A DNA stretch of 64,000 bases from JAHBNG01 sp039028975 (lineage in GTDB: Bacteria; Chloroflexota; Anaerolineae; Caldilineales; Caldilineaceae): the NCBI GenBank assembly GCA_039028975.1, contig JBCCHB010000046.1, forward strand, positions 1-64,000. Direction: 5' to 3'. The translations under genes were made by a program, and so were the position numbers. The notes under the pieces were generated by a model. That model did no database searches and was not told the origin of the DNA. It saw only the letters and a program-made list of their open reading frames with translations. Below are positions 36,814 through 45,264 of this stretch, one piece after another. Position 1 is the stretch's first letter. Each line of letters begins with the position of its first letter.

Positions 36814-38730
36814 CTAAATGTAAAATCGCTCTTGTGCGCGCATCTCTTCCCACTCTTCGCGAGCTGCTTGCACTGAATCCAACTCGCTAACTTCGGCCAC
36901 CGGGACATCCCACCAGGAGCCATAGCCGGGGACGCCTAGGTAGCGATCATTGGGAACGTGAAGCACCGTTGTCTTATCGATGGCTTTGGCATCCTCAAGC
37001 GCTTGTACCACATCGTCTACGCTCTGACAGCGGATGACGTGGCAGCCCAGCGATTCTGCATTAGTTGCCAAGTCTACTGGAAGCGTATGGGCATCGTATC
37101 CAATGGTGTCGGTGGGGAGACCGTTGTGACTCTGACCATTCTGATGCGGTGCCTCGACATTGTCCGGGAAAACGTATCTGGTTCCAAAACCACCTTGCCC
37201 AAGGGAGCGACTGAGTGCGCCGATGGAACGGAATCCGCTGTTGTCCATCAGTACGACCGTCAGCTTGTAGCCTTCCTGAACAGAGGTGATGAGATCGGTC
37301 GCCATCATTAGATACGAGCCGTCGCCCACCATGACATAGACTTCCCGGTCTGGCTCGGCCATCTTGACGCCGAGTGCGCCAGCGATTTCGTACCCCATGC
37401 AAGAGTAGCCATATTCGAGATGATACTGCTTGGGATGACGGGCACGCCAAAGCTTATGCATATCGCCCGGCAACGAACCGGCAGCAGCCACCATAACGGC
37501 GTCAGGATCACCCTGATCGTTGACGGCTCCGATGAGCGCACCTTGGTAGGGCAAGCCGCTCTCTGCCGTCTTGATAGCGTATTGCGTATCAACCTCGGCT
37601 TCCCACGCTTCGTGGAGTGCTTTGGCCTGCTGCTGATTGGCATTGCTATTCGTGTAGCCATTTAGGGCCGCGAGCAACTCCTCCAGCGTAACGCGAGCAT
37701 CGCCCGCCAGGGGAATCGCCGCGTGTTTGAACGCATCAAACTCGGCCACATTGATGTTGACAAAGCGCACGTTTGGATTCTGCCAAACAGTCTTGCTGCC
37801 TGTAGTAAAGTCGCTATATCGGGTGCCGATCCCGATGACAAGATCGGCCTGCTGGCAGACTTCAAAGGCACCATTGGTACCCGTTGCGCCGACCGCACCC
37901 AAGTTAAGGGGATGGTCATAGCGCAGGCTGCCTTTTCCTGCCATGGTTTCTGTTACGGGGATGCCAGTCTGCTCAACAAACTGCTTTAGTGCGTCCGTCG
38001 CCTCGCTGTAAAGAACACCACCCCCTGCCACAATAACCGGCTTCTGAGCATCACGAATGGCCTCGGCCGCACGGGCAATCTCGCCCACATCGGCACGGTT
38101 GCGAGGGACGCGCCAGATCCGCTTTTCGAAGAGTTCGGCTGGATAGTCCCACGCCTCGGTCTGCACATCTTGGGGGATTGCCAGAGTAACGGTACCGGTA
38201 TCGGCTGGGCTGGTCAGCACACGCATGGCTTCGATGAGCGAGGTCACCAACTGATCGGGACGATTGATGCGGTCCCAATAGCGGCTGACTGGTTTGAAGC
38301 AGTCATTGGCCGAAATGTCCTGGGAATGCTCCCATTCAACTTGTTGCAGAACTGGTGCAACATTGCGGCGGGCAAAGATATCACCAGGCAATAGAAGAAC
38401 TGGCAATCGGTTGACGGTGGCTGTAGCGGCACCGGTCACCATGTTGGTCGCGCCTGGTCCAATGGATGTGGTGCAAGCGAGGGTGCGGAGTCGGTTGCTA
38501 TGCTTGGCAAAGGCCGCTGCTGTGTGGACCATAGCCTGTTCGTTGCGTGTCTGGTAGTAACGAAAGTCAGGATATTGTTGGAGAGCCTGTCCCATCCCAG
38601 CCACATTTCCGTGGCCGAAGATGCCAAAGCAGCCAGCAAAGAACTGATGCTCTACACCATCCCGCTCAGTGTACTGATTTTTCATGAATTTAACAATGGC
38701 TTGGGCCATCGTCAGTCGTTCAGTTTTCAT
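36814..38730 (-). CDS. iolD: 3D-(3,5/4)-trihydroxycyclohexane-1,2-dione hydrolase
   Basis: A 638-residue ThDP-dependent enzyme with the length and order of IolD. The N-terminal glutamate is Glu64 (YYQTRNEQAMVHTAAAF). The cofactor motif is GDGSYLMM at 469-476, ending in LMDNSGFRSIGAL. FGHGNVAGMGQAL is the IolD-type N-terminal stretch. It hydrolyses the ring of the trihydroxycyclohexanedione to 5-deoxyglucuronate. AAGGGGG precedes the ATG. It is the first gene of the minus-strand iolD-gfo-iolB-iolJ-AAA-SDR block. Confidence 0.93.
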   Translation of the reverse strand: MKTERLTMAQAIVKFMKNQYTERDGVEHQFFAGCFGIFGHGNVAGMGQALQQYPDFRYYQTRNEQAMVHTAAAFAKHSNRLRTLACTTSIGPGATNMVTGAATATVNRLPVLLLPGDIFARRNVAPVLQQVEWEHSQDISANDCFKPVSRYWDRINRPDQLVTSLIEAMRVLTSPADTGTVTLAIPQDVQTEAWDYPAELFEKRIWRVPRNRADVGEIARAAEAIRDAQKPVIVAGGGVLYSEATDALKQFVEQTGIPVTETMAGKGSLRYDHPLNLGAVGATGTNGAFEVCQQADLVIGIGTRYSDFTTGSKTVWQNPNVRFVNINVAEFDAFKHAAIPLAGDARVTLEELLAALNGYTNSNANQQQAKALHEAWEAEVDTQYAIKTAESGLPYQGALIGAVNDQGDPDAVMVAAAGSLPGDMHKLWRARHPKQYHLEYGYSCMGYEIAGALGVKMAEPDREVYVMVGDGSYLMMATDLITSVQEGYKLTVVLMDNSGFRSIGALSRSLGQGGFGTRYVFPDNVEAPHQNGQSHNGLPTDTIGYDAHTLPVDLATNAESLGCHVIRCQSVDDVVQALEDAKAIDKTTVLHVPNDRYLGVPGYGSWWDVPVAEVSELDSVQAAREEWEEMRAQERFYI

Positions 38731-38886
38731 TGATTCCCCCTTGTTTGCTTAGCTGGCTTAGATGCAAAAAGTCGGTACATTTTAGTCAAGTTTTCAATAA
38801 CCGACAATCAGATCCTGAAAATCCTGTAAATCCGCGTCCTAGCATTCTTCGGACTGAGGTAAAACCGCGCTAGTCTTACGATGGTT

Positions 38887-39507
38887 CTACTCTAAAATTG
38901 CTGCTAAGACTTTTAGCAATTGTGATAATTCCGCTGGAACCTGAAATAAATTAATGTCTTGAATAATCGTTTTTGTCTTTGGTTCTAAAATGCCAAATTG
39001 CCAAACTCTGCCTACAGATACAGCACCATACAGCATTGAATTTGTATTTTCTTGCAATTGATCTAATGCGATTAACTCGGCGGCCAGTTGAACGAAGCCG
39101 CGCTCTAGGCTCTCGTTTTTGGCCTCAACGACAAGAAAGTTTCCTGAATTTTCGAGATAATAATCGACGGTCCCACGCAGTTGATTCGATACATCTAAAT
39201 AGTATTCAATATAAATTTTTATTTTCAGATATCGTGCTATATTTAGCAGAACAGGTGCTATTAACACTTCTCGGCGCGCAATTTCACTTGTCAAATCAAC
39301 GTAGAGCAAGATCTCATTTAGCTCCCGCTGTAGTGGAGCAAAATAACCCTCATCAATATCTATCTGGGGCAGACGATAATCTTGATTCTCGTGACGATAT
39401 CCAAAATATTTAGTGAACTCGCCGATACGAGGATTTAGCTTAAAGTAATCACTAAATGTGTACGATTTGTTTGGGTCTATAACAGGCTGTAGTGAAGATA
39501 TAGCCAT
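38887..39507 (-). CDS. Small PD-(D/E)XK nuclease-like protein
   Basis: A 206-residue protein. The stretch RGTVDYYLENSGNFLVVEAKNES gives an Asp and a Glu-x-Lys in the order of a restriction-endonuclease-like fold, followed by GFVQLAAELIALDQLQ and YGAVSVGRVWQFGIL. The broken gene at 50190-50804 has the same layout (TDYLLA, VAEAKKD, YGIVTNGTTWQF), so both belong to one family of unknown role. I chose ATG at 39507 because AAAGGAAAG precedes it. The longer start at 39552 lies inside a hairpin element. Confidence 0.65.
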   Translation of the reverse strand: MAISSLQPVIDPNKSYTFSDYFKLNPRIGEFTKYFGYRHENQDYRLPQIDIDEGYFAPLQRELNEILLYVDLTSEIARREVLIAPVLLNIARYLKIKIYIEYYLDVSNQLRGTVDYYLENSGNFLVVEAKNESLERGFVQLAAELIALDQLQENTNSMLYGAVSVGRVWQFGILEPKTKTIIQDINLFQVPAELSQLLKVLAAILE

Positions 39508-39530
39508 AGATAGGGCTTTCCTTTCTATAA

Positions 39531-39644
39531 TCAGTAGACCGCAATCTGTCATCCAATGAGGTATGGGAGAAATCTGTACCTGGCCGAATAGCAGATTTCT
39601 CCTATCGCCGAAATGACAGTCAACGATCCGTTGCGGTCTGCTGA
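39531..39644. repeat. Nested 114-bp inverted repeat
   Basis: The outer arms TCAGTAGACCGCAA and TTGCGGTCTGCTGA match with one change. Next come TCTGTCAT and ATGACAGT. The inner arms GGAGAAATCTG (39566) and CAGATTTCTCC (39592) are perfect. The nested design could give a long cruciform or a terminator for the LLM gene, whose stop lies 4 bp away. Its sequence differs from the 85-bp family and from the 2632 element. Confidence 0.85.
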
Positions 39645-39648
39645 GAAT

Positions 39649-40719
39649 CTAAGGTAACGCTGGCACAATCTCTTCTGCCAGCACCTCCATACTTTTGACC
39701 CATTTTGCCTTATCATCCCAGTCGTGCGCAACCATGAGGAAGGTGCCGAAGCCGCCGACTTCATCGTAGAGTGCGTGAAGCTGTTCGAGGCAGCTCGCCT
39801 TATCACCGATGATGCATAGGTTTTGCAGGATATATTCGGTTGTGATCTCTTCGTCAGGAATATCTAAATTGCCTTTTAGTAGATTCAATGCATTGCCCGC
39901 TTTAATCACCGTAATGAGATATTCAAAGGAACGAGCAAACGTGCCACTTTTGGCTAGATCCCACGCCTCCTGGTTCGAGTCAGCGACGAGAATGCTGCGG
40001 GAGATACGCCAGATCGCTCGGTCTGGCTCTGGTTGGCCTGCAGCATCTGCTGCTTCACAATAGGTAGCCCAATGAGTCTTCACTGTGGAAATTGGAACCA
40101 AGCTAGTGCTCAGCGGCATCCATCCCCGTTCTCCAGCCGTCTTTGCAGCCAAAGACCCTTCTCGCATCACACTCATACCGATAGGCGGGTGAGGCCTTTG
40201 ATAGGGCTTAAGCAATTCTCCAATGCCCTGTTCAGGAATTGGATTTTCGAGCTTGATATTGTAGAAATCACCTTGAAAATTGAAGGGCGCGTCAGTTAGC
40301 CATAGCTTGAGAACCATATCCATGGCCTCGACCGTCATTAACCCTTGAGTCTTGGGATCAGGCAGATCAAAAAGACCCCAGTCCGTTGCTACGCCACCCT
40401 GGCCAAATCCACAGTAGATGCGCCCCCGAGAAAGGTGATCCAAAAAGGCCGCCCGCACCGCCACGTTGACCGGATGATGCTGTGGCATGATCGAGACCCC
40501 AGTTCCCAACTTGATCTGCTTTGTACGCGGCAGCAGGTTGGCGATAAATACATCGTTGCTGGGAATTGGCTCCCATGCCACAGTGTGGTGTTGACCAATC
40601 CAGGCTTCGCACATGCCGAGTTCGTCGGCGCGGACGATTAGTTCAATATCTTCTTCAAAGCACTGGGTTCGATCCTTCTCTGGGGGATGGATCGGCATCA
40701 TAAATAGGCCAAATTTCAT
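39649..40719 (-). CDS. LLM-class flavin-dependent oxidoreductase
   Basis: A 356-residue luciferase-like monooxygenase (TIM barrel, flavin-reduced). It starts MKFGLFMMPIHPPEKDRT and has VRADELGMCEAWIGQHHT and PHPPIGMSVMREGS, typical of the LLM family. The substrate is unknown; such enzymes oxidise organic molecules with reduced flavin. AAAGGAAC precedes the ATG. It is downstream of no close partner and ends in the nested hairpin at 39531-39644. Confidence 0.85.
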   Translation of the reverse strand: MKFGLFMMPIHPPEKDRTQCFEEDIELIVRADELGMCEAWIGQHHTVAWEPIPSNDVFIANLLPRTKQIKLGTGVSIMPQHHPVNVAVRAAFLDHLSRGRIYCGFGQGGVATDWGLFDLPDPKTQGLMTVEAMDMVLKLWLTDAPFNFQGDFYNIKLENPIPEQGIGELLKPYQRPHPPIGMSVMREGSLAAKTAGERGWMPLSTSLVPISTVKTHWATYCEAADAAGQPEPDRAIWRISRSILVADSNQEAWDLAKSGTFARSFEYLITVIKAGNALNLLKGNLDIPDEEITTEYILQNLCIIGDKASCLEQLHALYDEVGGFGTFLMVAHDWDDKAKWVKSMEVLAEEIVPALP

Positions 40720-40890
40720 GGCTACTGTTCCTTTGCGATTATAGAGCTGGCTTTATTCCGAGGAACGATTGAAACCATGAAGTGATTGAAGGAATTAATC
40801 TATGCTGTACTTCGAGGGAATTCATTTTCTTCAACGTCTTTATGGTAAATTTTCTTTTTTTGCTGTGCCTTGTTTTTCTAATTGGGTCGG

Positions 40891-41094
40891 CTAGGCATAC
40901 CACTCCCTGAGTCCGCTTTCAATTGCGTTAAGCATCTCCTCTAGGCCGGCAAATTCCTCATCCGTTTCCCACACAACACCGCCTTCATCCATTACTCTGG
41001 CCGTTACATCAGTATACGCATCACATTGGCCTAGCTCGATACAACCACTTGCAATCCAGTTCGCAATATTGGGATATTTCTTTTCAAGGTTCAT
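40891..41094 (-). CDS. Small conserved-looking protein of unknown function
   Basis: A 67-residue acidic protein beginning MNLEKKYPNIANWIASG, with a motif WETDEEFAGLEEMLNAIESGLREW. I have seen similar short proteins with an IEIGQ-D-T..ARVMDEGGVVWE pattern, so it may be real, but I cannot name a family. ATG at 41094 has no clear ribosome binding site; a TTG at 41148 would add 18 residues. It is divergent from the GFA gene at 41175. Confidence 0.5.
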   Translation of the reverse strand: MNLEKKYPNIANWIASGCIELGQCDAYTDVTARVMDEGGVVWETDEEFAGLEEMLNAIESGLREWYA

Positions 41095-41174
41095 AATATG
41101 ATGGATAATAAATTGAGGTTTAGATAAAACGTCATTCGCTAAACGCAAAGGTTTGAACCAGATAATTTCTTATA

Positions 41175-41621
41175 ATGGAATGGAAAACCATGTCCAACCA
41201 AATACCTATCTACAATGGAAGTTGTCATTGTGGTAACATTGGCTTTCGATTTCGTGCATCACAACGGCCAAAATCTTGGACTATTCGCGCTTGTCAATGT
41301 GGCTTTTGTCGAGCACACGGCGTTCGTACAACTACCGATCCGAACGGCTCAGTAGTGTTCCAAATTCAAGACGAATCGCAACTTCATCGCTATCGATTCG
41401 GAACAAAATCTGCTGAATTTTATATTTGTCGTCAATGCGGTGTCTACCTTGCAGCTGTGCTATCGAGCGATTCCGGTCAATTTGCCACCCTGAATGTAAA
41501 CACGCTCCAAACACCGGTTCAAGTTGCGGATGCAATCCCAATTTCGTATGACAGCGAATCACTAACCAATAAAATCGCACGTCGGGAGCAACGGTGGACG
41601 CCCGTGGTTCGAGAAAATTAA
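41175..41621 (+). CDS. GFA-family zinc protein (DUF636, glutathione-formaldehyde-lyase-like)
   Basis: A 148-residue protein with the GFA zinc-binding cysteine pattern: GSCHCGNI, ACQCGFCRAHG and CRQCGVYL. The family includes glutathione-dependent formaldehyde-activating enzyme and centromere protein V-like members; most have no known substrate. A second ATG lies at 41190 with a modest upstream GGA, and the shorter start is possible. It ends with a TAATG overlap into the next gene, so the two are translationally coupled. Confidence 0.75.
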   Translation: MEWKTMSNQIPIYNGSCHCGNIGFRFRASQRPKSWTIRACQCGFCRAHGVRTTTDPNGSVVFQIQDESQLHRYRFGTKSAEFYICRQCGVYLAAVLSSDSGQFATLNVNTLQTPVQVADAIPISYDSESLTNKIARREQRWTPVVREN

Positions 41622-42187
41622 TGTTACGAAATACCTTGCTTCTTCTCCTGCTAATTGGTGTCGGATCGATTCGTGAGTGCCCCATGCCAACAATCCGAGA
41701 GCCACAAATGCACTTCAGCTCTACTGTCGCTGCCGATTTTCGAGACCTGGCTAACGACACTTGGGCGCAATTTTTGTCAACTTTTTCTGCCCGAACTGAC
41801 TGTTTTGGGGACGTAACGCTGAACACAAATCCTGATTTGGAGAGCCGGGCCGTCTACGATCCCCGATCGACCACAGTGACCGTCCGTGTCCCAGGTACCC
41901 CAGCTTTTCTACAGGCTGCCCTTGTCCATGAATGGGCACACCATGTCGAGTTTCAGTGTGATGCACATCAGAAGTTACGACCTACCATTCTTTCTCTCCT
42001 TAATCTTCCCTCTGACACAGCTTGGCGTGCGGAGCACCAATGGGCAGATTCCCCGTCTGAACATTATGCAGAGGCTGTAGTTGAACTTGTCCTGGGTGAC
42101 CATCCGCTGCCGACCAAGATTCGGGTCAATCAAGATATTGTAAGCATTCTTTCTGAGTGGTCAAAAGGTTCAAACCATCTAGAGTAG
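41621..42187 (+). CDS. Putative secreted zinc metallopeptidase (HEXXH)
   Basis: A 188-residue protein. It begins with a short signal-like segment (MLRNTLLLLLLIGVGS) and contains HEWAH at 103-107, a HEXXH zinc motif, followed by EHYAEAVVE at about 147-155 where Glu could be the third ligand. Its class resembles small secreted metallopeptidases but the family is not certain. The ATG overlaps the stop of the GFA gene (TAATG), which argues that this start is used. It is convergent with the AAA/nuclease gene, 26 bp away. Confidence 0.6.
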   Translation: MLRNTLLLLLLIGVGSIRECPMPTIREPQMHFSSTVAADFRDLANDTWAQFLSTFSARTDCFGDVTLNTNPDLESRAVYDPRSTTVTVRVPGTPAFLQAALVHEWAHHVEFQCDAHQKLRPTILSLLNLPSDTAWRAEHQWADSPSEHYAEAVVELVLGDHPLPTKIRVNQDIVSILSEWSKGSNHLE

Positions 42188-42213
42188 ATAAAATGAATCA
42201 CTGCATGAGCATA

Positions 42214-43770
42214 TTATGCATCATCTTCATCTACTTTCGGTGCTTTTGCCCGACTGGCTTGTTCGAATTTCGTTCGTATGATGTGGGTGTAGATGCGTTT
42301 TCCTTCAATAACCTCGTCAAAGTAGAGCTGATCAGTTTCAGAATGTGCATTGCTGAAGACCACGTAGTACCTTTCTGCCAATTCCTCTGTAGCCAAGTAG
42401 GTAGCGAGCTGGACTTTGCCATTTTCAAACCGAGAGGGTGTTGTGAAGACCTTGGTTTCGATTATCTGTTTATGGTTTCTGTAAAGGACGAGAATATCAG
42501 TCCGGCCACGACCTGTTGGCGTTTCTACCAAAGTATCGCCGCCGAGATCGTTAACCAAAAAATTGATGAACCCATCGAGCGAGTAATGCCAAGCCCCTTC
42601 TCTTAGTTGCTCTGTGTCAAAAGCCCGAAAGCCGCGGCGTCGTACATAGGCCTCATATCGTTTTAGCATCGCATTCAAATCGAGACCGTCTGGCGTCACA
42701 TACTGTTGAAACGTATCTGTGACGGATTCGATAAAGTATCTGCTTTCGCCATTGAGCAAAGGGCGGAATGCCGCGATGAGCGTCTTGGCGTAGAGCGGCA
42801 CAGTAATATCTACGTATCCATCGACATTGTCAATAACGCCGTGGGCATAGAGAAACGCAATCGTGTCATCGCTGCGGACAAACGGAATTGGTTCATTGCC
42901 AAATAGAACACGTAGCATAAATTCCCGTTTCTGTTTGGCCTTTTGAACGATATTGACGACATTCTTATCTAAGTGATGGGTCAGGAAATGTTTAAGCGTT
43001 GTATAAAACGCATCCACCGTCACAGGCAGGCTTTTATCAGGGACAATTTTGGTTGTAATGTATTCACAGAGCGCATTGACCAAACCTGGCTGCCCGCTTG
43101 TATTTACATAGATGGCACGAATGACCTCATCATCAAAGTGCTGCCCCGATTCCTCGACATGCATTTTGATGAGTTCACCCACTTCTTCATGAGAAAAATA
43201 AGGCACCTCAACCTGATCGGTGACGTTAAATGGCGATGCAGACTCAAGAATTAATTCGACCAGCGTGCTTACCCCTGCCAACACGAGAGATTGAAGACCG
43301 TGCTCCTCCCGTTTGTGATACATCGCACGAAAGGTGTGCATAATGCCATGCAACGCCTCTGGGGATACTTCTTCGAATTCATCAATAACTAAGACTATAG
43401 AAGAGCTTTGCTTTGACACCTCTTCTAGGTATGATCGTAAGCTCAGGTGATCACGAATGACAACTCCGTCGATCTTGATGTTACATTTTTCAAATTCGAG
43501 CTGTAAATAGCGGTTAACTCCAACATAAAAACGTTCTAAGGGTAATCCCCCTAACCCCTCAAAGCTGATCCAAAGCGGCGTGTATTCCTGTGATTTGAGA
43601 TGTTCCAACAGCAACTGAAAATAGGTCGTCTTCCCTGCCTGTCGAGGTGCAAAGAGCGTAAAATAACGCCCAGCCTCTACAATCTTCTGACCCTCTGCAA
43701 TCAGATTCTGGCGTAGCACAGTGTAGTGTTTTTTTGGATCACACGGCCCAGATGTGTTAAATCTGCGCAT
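42214..43770 (-). CDS. AAA-like ATPase with C-terminal nuclease-like domain
   Basis: A 518-residue protein of the AAA-like type also represented by the remnant at 82-333. It opens MRRFNTSGPCDPKKHYT and has Walker A APRQAGKTTYFQ (41-52) and Walker B VLVIDEFEEV. The C-terminal region (about 420-500) has RGRTDILVLYRN and IIETKVFTT, an Asp then Glu-x-Lys as in PD-(D/E)XK nucleases. The role is unknown. It may be a defence or selfish-type gene. Its start overlaps the end of the methyltransferase gene by 14 bp, so it is translated with that gene. AAAGGTGAG lies before the ATG. Confidence 0.72.
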   Translation of the reverse strand: MRRFNTSGPCDPKKHYTVLRQNLIAEGQKIVEAGRYFTLFAPRQAGKTTYFQLLLEHLKSQEYTPLWISFEGLGGLPLERFYVGVNRYLQLEFEKCNIKIDGVVIRDHLSLRSYLEEVSKQSSSIVLVIDEFEEVSPEALHGIMHTFRAMYHKREEHGLQSLVLAGVSTLVELILESASPFNVTDQVEVPYFSHEEVGELIKMHVEESGQHFDDEVIRAIYVNTSGQPGLVNALCEYITTKIVPDKSLPVTVDAFYTTLKHFLTHHLDKNVVNIVQKAKQKREFMLRVLFGNEPIPFVRSDDTIAFLYAHGVIDNVDGYVDITVPLYAKTLIAAFRPLLNGESRYFIESVTDTFQQYVTPDGLDLNAMLKRYEAYVRRRGFRAFDTEQLREGAWHYSLDGFINFLVNDLGGDTLVETPTGRGRTDILVLYRNHKQIIETKVFTTPSRFENGKVQLATYLATEELAERYYVVFSNAHSETDQLYFDEVIEGKRIYTHIIRTKFEQASRAKAPKVDEDDA

Positions 43771-44458
43771 GACTACTCACCTTTTCAACTAGGATATTAC
43801 CATACGTCTCCGACCAGTAATTCGCGTCAATCAGTCGAAAACCTGCATCGCGGATCATTCCTTCTAGTATCCACGAAAAAGTGCTGTATTCCTCATTTAC
43901 ATGTACCTCGAAATCATCTCGAGACCAGCCACTTCGTTGTGTCACCTGCTCTATCCAGCTGTCGAGCACTGTCTGATATCTGTGAGGCTCAAATGAAAAG
44001 ATGACATCTTCAATGTACAATCGACCACCTAGCTTTAACATTGCATTCATTCGTGTCAATGCAACAGCCTTCCACATATCCGGCAGATGATGAAAGGCAA
44101 ACTTGGTAATGATGAAGTCCACAGCTTCATTCTCATGCTCATAGGACAAAAAGCCGGCGTGATGGGTAGAAAGATTTCGCACCTTTTGGTCGGCTGCAGA
44201 TTTTTTTATAAAGGCCAGCATCGGCTGAGACGTATCGACAGCGTAAACGTGAGTACAGATCTCACTCATCGCTATACTGAGCGCACCGGTTCCTGGGCCA
44301 AATTCGATGACCCGATGTTGCGCTTCAATACCAAGTTCCTTAGCCAACTCACGCCCATCCTCAATCGTGGCAAGTTGCTTGCTATCATATTCGGCGACAA
44401 GTTTTTCATCTGTGAAGTCGACACTTTGGTGTCTAAATTCGTTGAAGATGTAGTTCAT
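43757..44458 (-). CDS. Class I SAM-dependent methyltransferase
   Basis: A 233-residue enzyme with the Rossmann SAM motif VIEFGPGTGALSIAM, the acidic end VYAVDTSQPML, and FIITKFAFHHLPD as motif post-I/II. The C-terminal domain has YIEDVIF and SWILEGMIRDAGF, as in small-molecule methyltransferases. The substrate is unknown. Its start overlaps the stop of the sugar ABC ATPase by one base (TAATG), and its end overlaps the AAA-like gene by 14 bp. The whole ABC-methyltransferase-AAA set is therefore one transcript. The DNA-methyltransferase motifs are absent, so a restriction-modification role is unlikely. Confidence 0.8.
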   Translation of the reverse strand: MNYIFNEFRHQSVDFTDEKLVAEYDSKQLATIEDGRELAKELGIEAQHRVIEFGPGTGALSIAMSEICTHVYAVDTSQPMLAFIKKSAADQKVRNLSTHHAGFLSYEHENEAVDFIITKFAFHHLPDMWKAVALTRMNAMLKLGGRLYIEDVIFSFEPHRYQTVLDSWIEQVTQRSGWSRDDFEVHVNEEYSTFSWILEGMIRDAGFRLIDANYWSETYGNILVEKVSSHAQI

Positions 44459-45255
44459 TAGGCACTCTGCCGCAATGCCGCCAACTCCTCCTGTAATTGA
44501 TCCAGATCCTCACCGCCTGCCATCATATAGACTAACCTGTCTTGGGTAATTTCGTCCTTCCGGAAATCTCCAAAAACCTTCCCTCGACGCAGCACCACAA
44601 AATGATCACCGACCGGGTAAGCGTGATGTGGATTGTGGGTGATGAAGATAACACCCAACCCTCGGTTTCGCGCCTCCAAAATGTATCGCAAGACCGTGCC
44701 AGACTGTTTGACGCCCAAGGCAGCGGTCGGTTCATCCAGGATGAGCACCTTTGCACCAAAATAGATGGCTCGTGAGATGGCCACCGACTGCCTCTCACCA
44801 CCAGACATAGTCCCAACTGGCTGCTCCGGATCGCGCACATCGATCCCCATCTTCTTCATCTCTCGTACGGAAATTTCTTTGGACGCGTTGAGGTCAATCC
44901 GTCTGAATGGGCCAAACCCTTTTGTTGGTTCGGAACCCAAAAAGAAGTTGCGCCAGACAGACATTAGCGGCACCAACGCTAGATCTTGGTAGACGGTGGC
45001 GATGCCCATATCCAACGCATCCCGAGGTGAATTAAATTCAACCTTTTTGCCCTCAAAAATATAGTCACCTGTGGTGGGCTTATGTACACCCGCCAATGTT
45101 TTGATTAATGTTGACTTTCCTGCACCATTATCGCCCAAGATGCAAGTGACCTCGCCTGGATAGACATGAGCCGAAACGTCGGATAGCGCAATAACGCTTC
45201 CAAATAGCTTAGAAATGTTTCGTACCTCTAATATTGGCTCTCTTTTATCACTCAT
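44458..45255 (-). CDS. Sugar ABC transporter ATP-binding protein (single ABC domain)
   Basis: A 265-residue ABC ATPase. It has Walker A GDNGAGKSTLIK, signature SGGERQSVAISRAI, Walker B VLILDEPTAALG and the switch His in FITHNPHHAYP. It has one ABC domain, unlike the two-domain RbsA/MglA enzymes of about 500 residues; FrcA-type fructose ATPases share the short form. It powers uptake with the permease next to it and the binding protein at 47037. AAGG precedes the ATG. The place beside iolE and iolC makes an inositol or inositol-isomer transporter likely. Confidence 0.88.
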   Translation of the reverse strand: MSDKREPILEVRNISKLFGSVIALSDVSAHVYPGEVTCILGDNGAGKSTLIKTLAGVHKPTTGDYIFEGKKVEFNSPRDALDMGIATVYQDLALVPLMSVWRNFFLGSEPTKGFGPFRRIDLNASKEISVREMKKMGIDVRDPEQPVGTMSGGERQSVAISRAIYFGAKVLILDEPTAALGVKQSGTVLRYILEARNRGLGVIFITHNPHHAYPVGDHFVVLRRGKVFGDFRKDEITQDRLVYMMAGGEDLDQLQEELAALRQSA

Positions 45256-45264
45256 TGCGCTACC

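Noticed and set aside
38811..38839. Period-10 AATCCTGAAAATCCTG tract
   Set aside because: Too short and imperfect to separate from chance; simple-sequence tracts of this kind are common between genes.
43757..43770. Restriction-modification system
   Set aside because: The methyltransferase has small-molecule-type motifs and lacks the DNA-methylase (D/N)PPY motif; the nuclease-like domain is fused to an AAA protein.
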